Assembly: GCA_934643765.1 (NCBI GenBank)
Contig: CAKUCT010000116.1
Coordinates: 1 to 6,373, forward strand
Reading direction: 5' to 3'
From: an uncultured Oscillospiraceae bacterium
Lineage (GTDB): Bacteria; Bacillota; Clostridia; Oscillospirales; Oscillospiraceae
Length of the DNA: 6,373 bases
Shown here in pieces: positions 5,611 through 6,373 of the stretch. The position numbers and the translations under genes were made by a program. The notes under the pieces were generated by a model. That model was not told the DNA's origin. It made no database searches and worked only from the letters and a program-made list of their open reading frames with translations. Within the stretch, counting starts at the first letter, position 1; every line of letters begins with the position of its first letter.

Positions 5611-5662
5611 GGCTCCCGGCCATACTATCGGCAGATTTTCTGAAACGGAGGCTATCATCGAT

Positions 5663-6373
5663 ATGAAAGGTTTTGCCATGCTGGGGCTCGGAAGAACCGG
5701 CTGGATTGAAAAGCCGGCGCCTGCCTGCGGCCCGCTGGACGCGCTTGTCCGTCCGATTGCCGTCAGTCCCTGCACAAGCGACGTGCACACGGTCTGGGAA
5801 GGTGCGCTCGGCGAGCGGCACAATATGATTCTCGGCCATGAGGCGGTCGGCGAAGTTGTGGAGACCGGCGCGCTCGTGCGCGATTTTAAACCCGGCGACC
5901 GCGTCATCGTCACAGCCATCACCCCCGACTGGGGCAGCGAAGCGGCCCAGCGCGGCTTTGCCATGCATGCAGGCGGGATGCTCGCGGGCTGGAAATTTTC
6001 CAATTTCAAAGACGGTGTGTTCGCCGAGCTCTTCCATGTGAACGAAGCCGACGCAAACTTAGCCAGGCTGCCGGACGGTCTGGAGCCCGGCACGGCCTGC
6101 ATGCTCTGCGACATGATGCCGACCGGCTTTCACGCGGCCGAGCTTGCCGAAATTCAGTTTGGCGAAAGCGTCTGCGTAATCGGCATCGGTCCTGTCGGGC
6201 TGATGGCCGTGCGCGCGTGCGTGCTGCGCGGCGCGGCAGACATTTTCTGCGTCGGCACGCGCAAAGCCTGCATGGATGTTGCCAGGCAATACGGCGCGAC
6301 CGGCTTTTTGAGCTATAAAGGCGGAGACCTTGCCGCACAGATTCTGGAGAACACGCACGGTGCAGGTGTGGAC
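5663..6373 (+). CDS. adh: NADP-type secondary alcohol dehydrogenase, 3' end cut by the window
   Basis: The first 237 residues of a zinc-dependent medium-chain dehydrogenase that closely resembles the Clostridium beijerinckii and Thermoanaerobacter secondary alcohol dehydrogenases (about 350 residues), which interconvert 2-alcohols and ketones with NADP(H). Recognisable blocks are MKGFAMLG (1-8), VSPCTSDVHTVWEGALGERHNMILGHEAVGE (34-64), GMLAGWKFSNFKDGV (105-119) and CDMMPTGFHAAELA (149-162). The catalytic zinc ligands C37, H59 and D150, with neighbouring E60, are all present at the numbers used for those enzymes. The structural-zinc cysteine cluster of other family members is absent, as in those relatives. 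The Rossmann motif is VIGIGPVGL (172-180). The NADP-selecting site reads G198, T199, R200 and Y218, with threonine where the relatives have serine. The start ATG 5663 has GGAGG (5647-5651) eleven bases upstream. About 115 residues lie beyond the window. Confidence 0.92.
   Translation, partial: MKGFAMLGLGRTGWIEKPAPACGPLDALVRPIAVSPCTSDVHTVWEGALGERHNMILGHEAVGEVVETGALVRDFKPGDRVIVTAITPDWGSEAAQRGFAMHAGGMLAGWKFSNFKDGVFAELFHVNEADANLARLPDGLEPGTACMLCDMMPTGFHAAELAEIQFGESVCVIGIGPVGLMAVRACVLRGAADIFCVGTRKACMDVARQYGATGFLSYKGGDLAAQILENTHGAGVD

Noticed and set aside
5147..6037. A 296-codon minus-strand open frame spanning the amidohydrolase start and the alcohol dehydrogenase gene
   Set aside because: It is out of frame with the amidohydrolase, antisense to a well-supported dehydrogenase, and crosses the divergent promoter region. 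GC-rich third positions explain its openness.
1..6373. CRISPR arrays, tRNA or rRNA genes, insertion sequences, phage or defence genes
   Set aside because: None were seen on reading both strands. The genes are housekeeping, transport and metabolic types, and the only tandem repeats are the coding hendecads.

Overview
The window looks like chromosomal DNA of a moderately GC-rich (by eye, roughly 55-60%) Firmicute, most likely a gut clostridium of the Oscillospiraceae/Ruminococcaceae type. The basis is strong GGAGG-type ribosome binding sites at most genes, one apparent TTG start, and family matches that are typical of Clostridia: a DUF4015-type protein, a PutP symporter, a small coiled-coil protein and a Clostridium beijerinckii-type secondary alcohol dehydrogenase. 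The lineage is an inference from memory of protein families; no search was run.

Layout, left to right. (1) Positions 2-787, plus strand: most of prmA (ribosomal protein L11 methyltransferase). Its 5' part is cut by the window edge and interrupted by an in-frame TAG at 23-25. (2) 809-1846, plus: a membrane-anchored protein with a DUF4015-like putative glycosidase barrel, 21 bases after prmA and probably co-transcribed with it. (3) 1908-2264, plus: a small coiled-coil protein with its own near-consensus promoter, closed by a perfect 15-bp hairpin at 2272-2304 that probably terminates transcription from both sides. (4) 2315-3814, minus: putP, a sodium/proline symporter. (5) 4004-4597, minus: a TetR-family regulator. 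(6) 4663-5517, minus: a metal-dependent amidohydrolase of the imidazolonepropionase-like branch. (7) 5663 to the window end, plus: an NADP-type secondary alcohol dehydrogenase, truncated by the edge and divergent from the amidohydrolase.

How the parts may work together. The three minus-strand genes (amidohydrolase, tetR, putP) run in one direction, with gaps of 65 and 189 bases, and each has a plausible promoter. The putP promoter region holds a 28-base palindrome and four copies of a GCAGTMT half-site, so the neighbouring TetR protein is a natural candidate to control putP. A link between the amidohydrolase (relatives include metal-dependent dipeptidases) and proline uptake is possible but speculative.

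No RNA gene, CRISPR array, insertion sequence, prophage or defence island is visible, and no gene-free stretch exceeds 300 bases. I found no convincing undescribed system. The most useful leads are the putP operator-like cluster, the hendecad-repeat gene and the prmA interruption.
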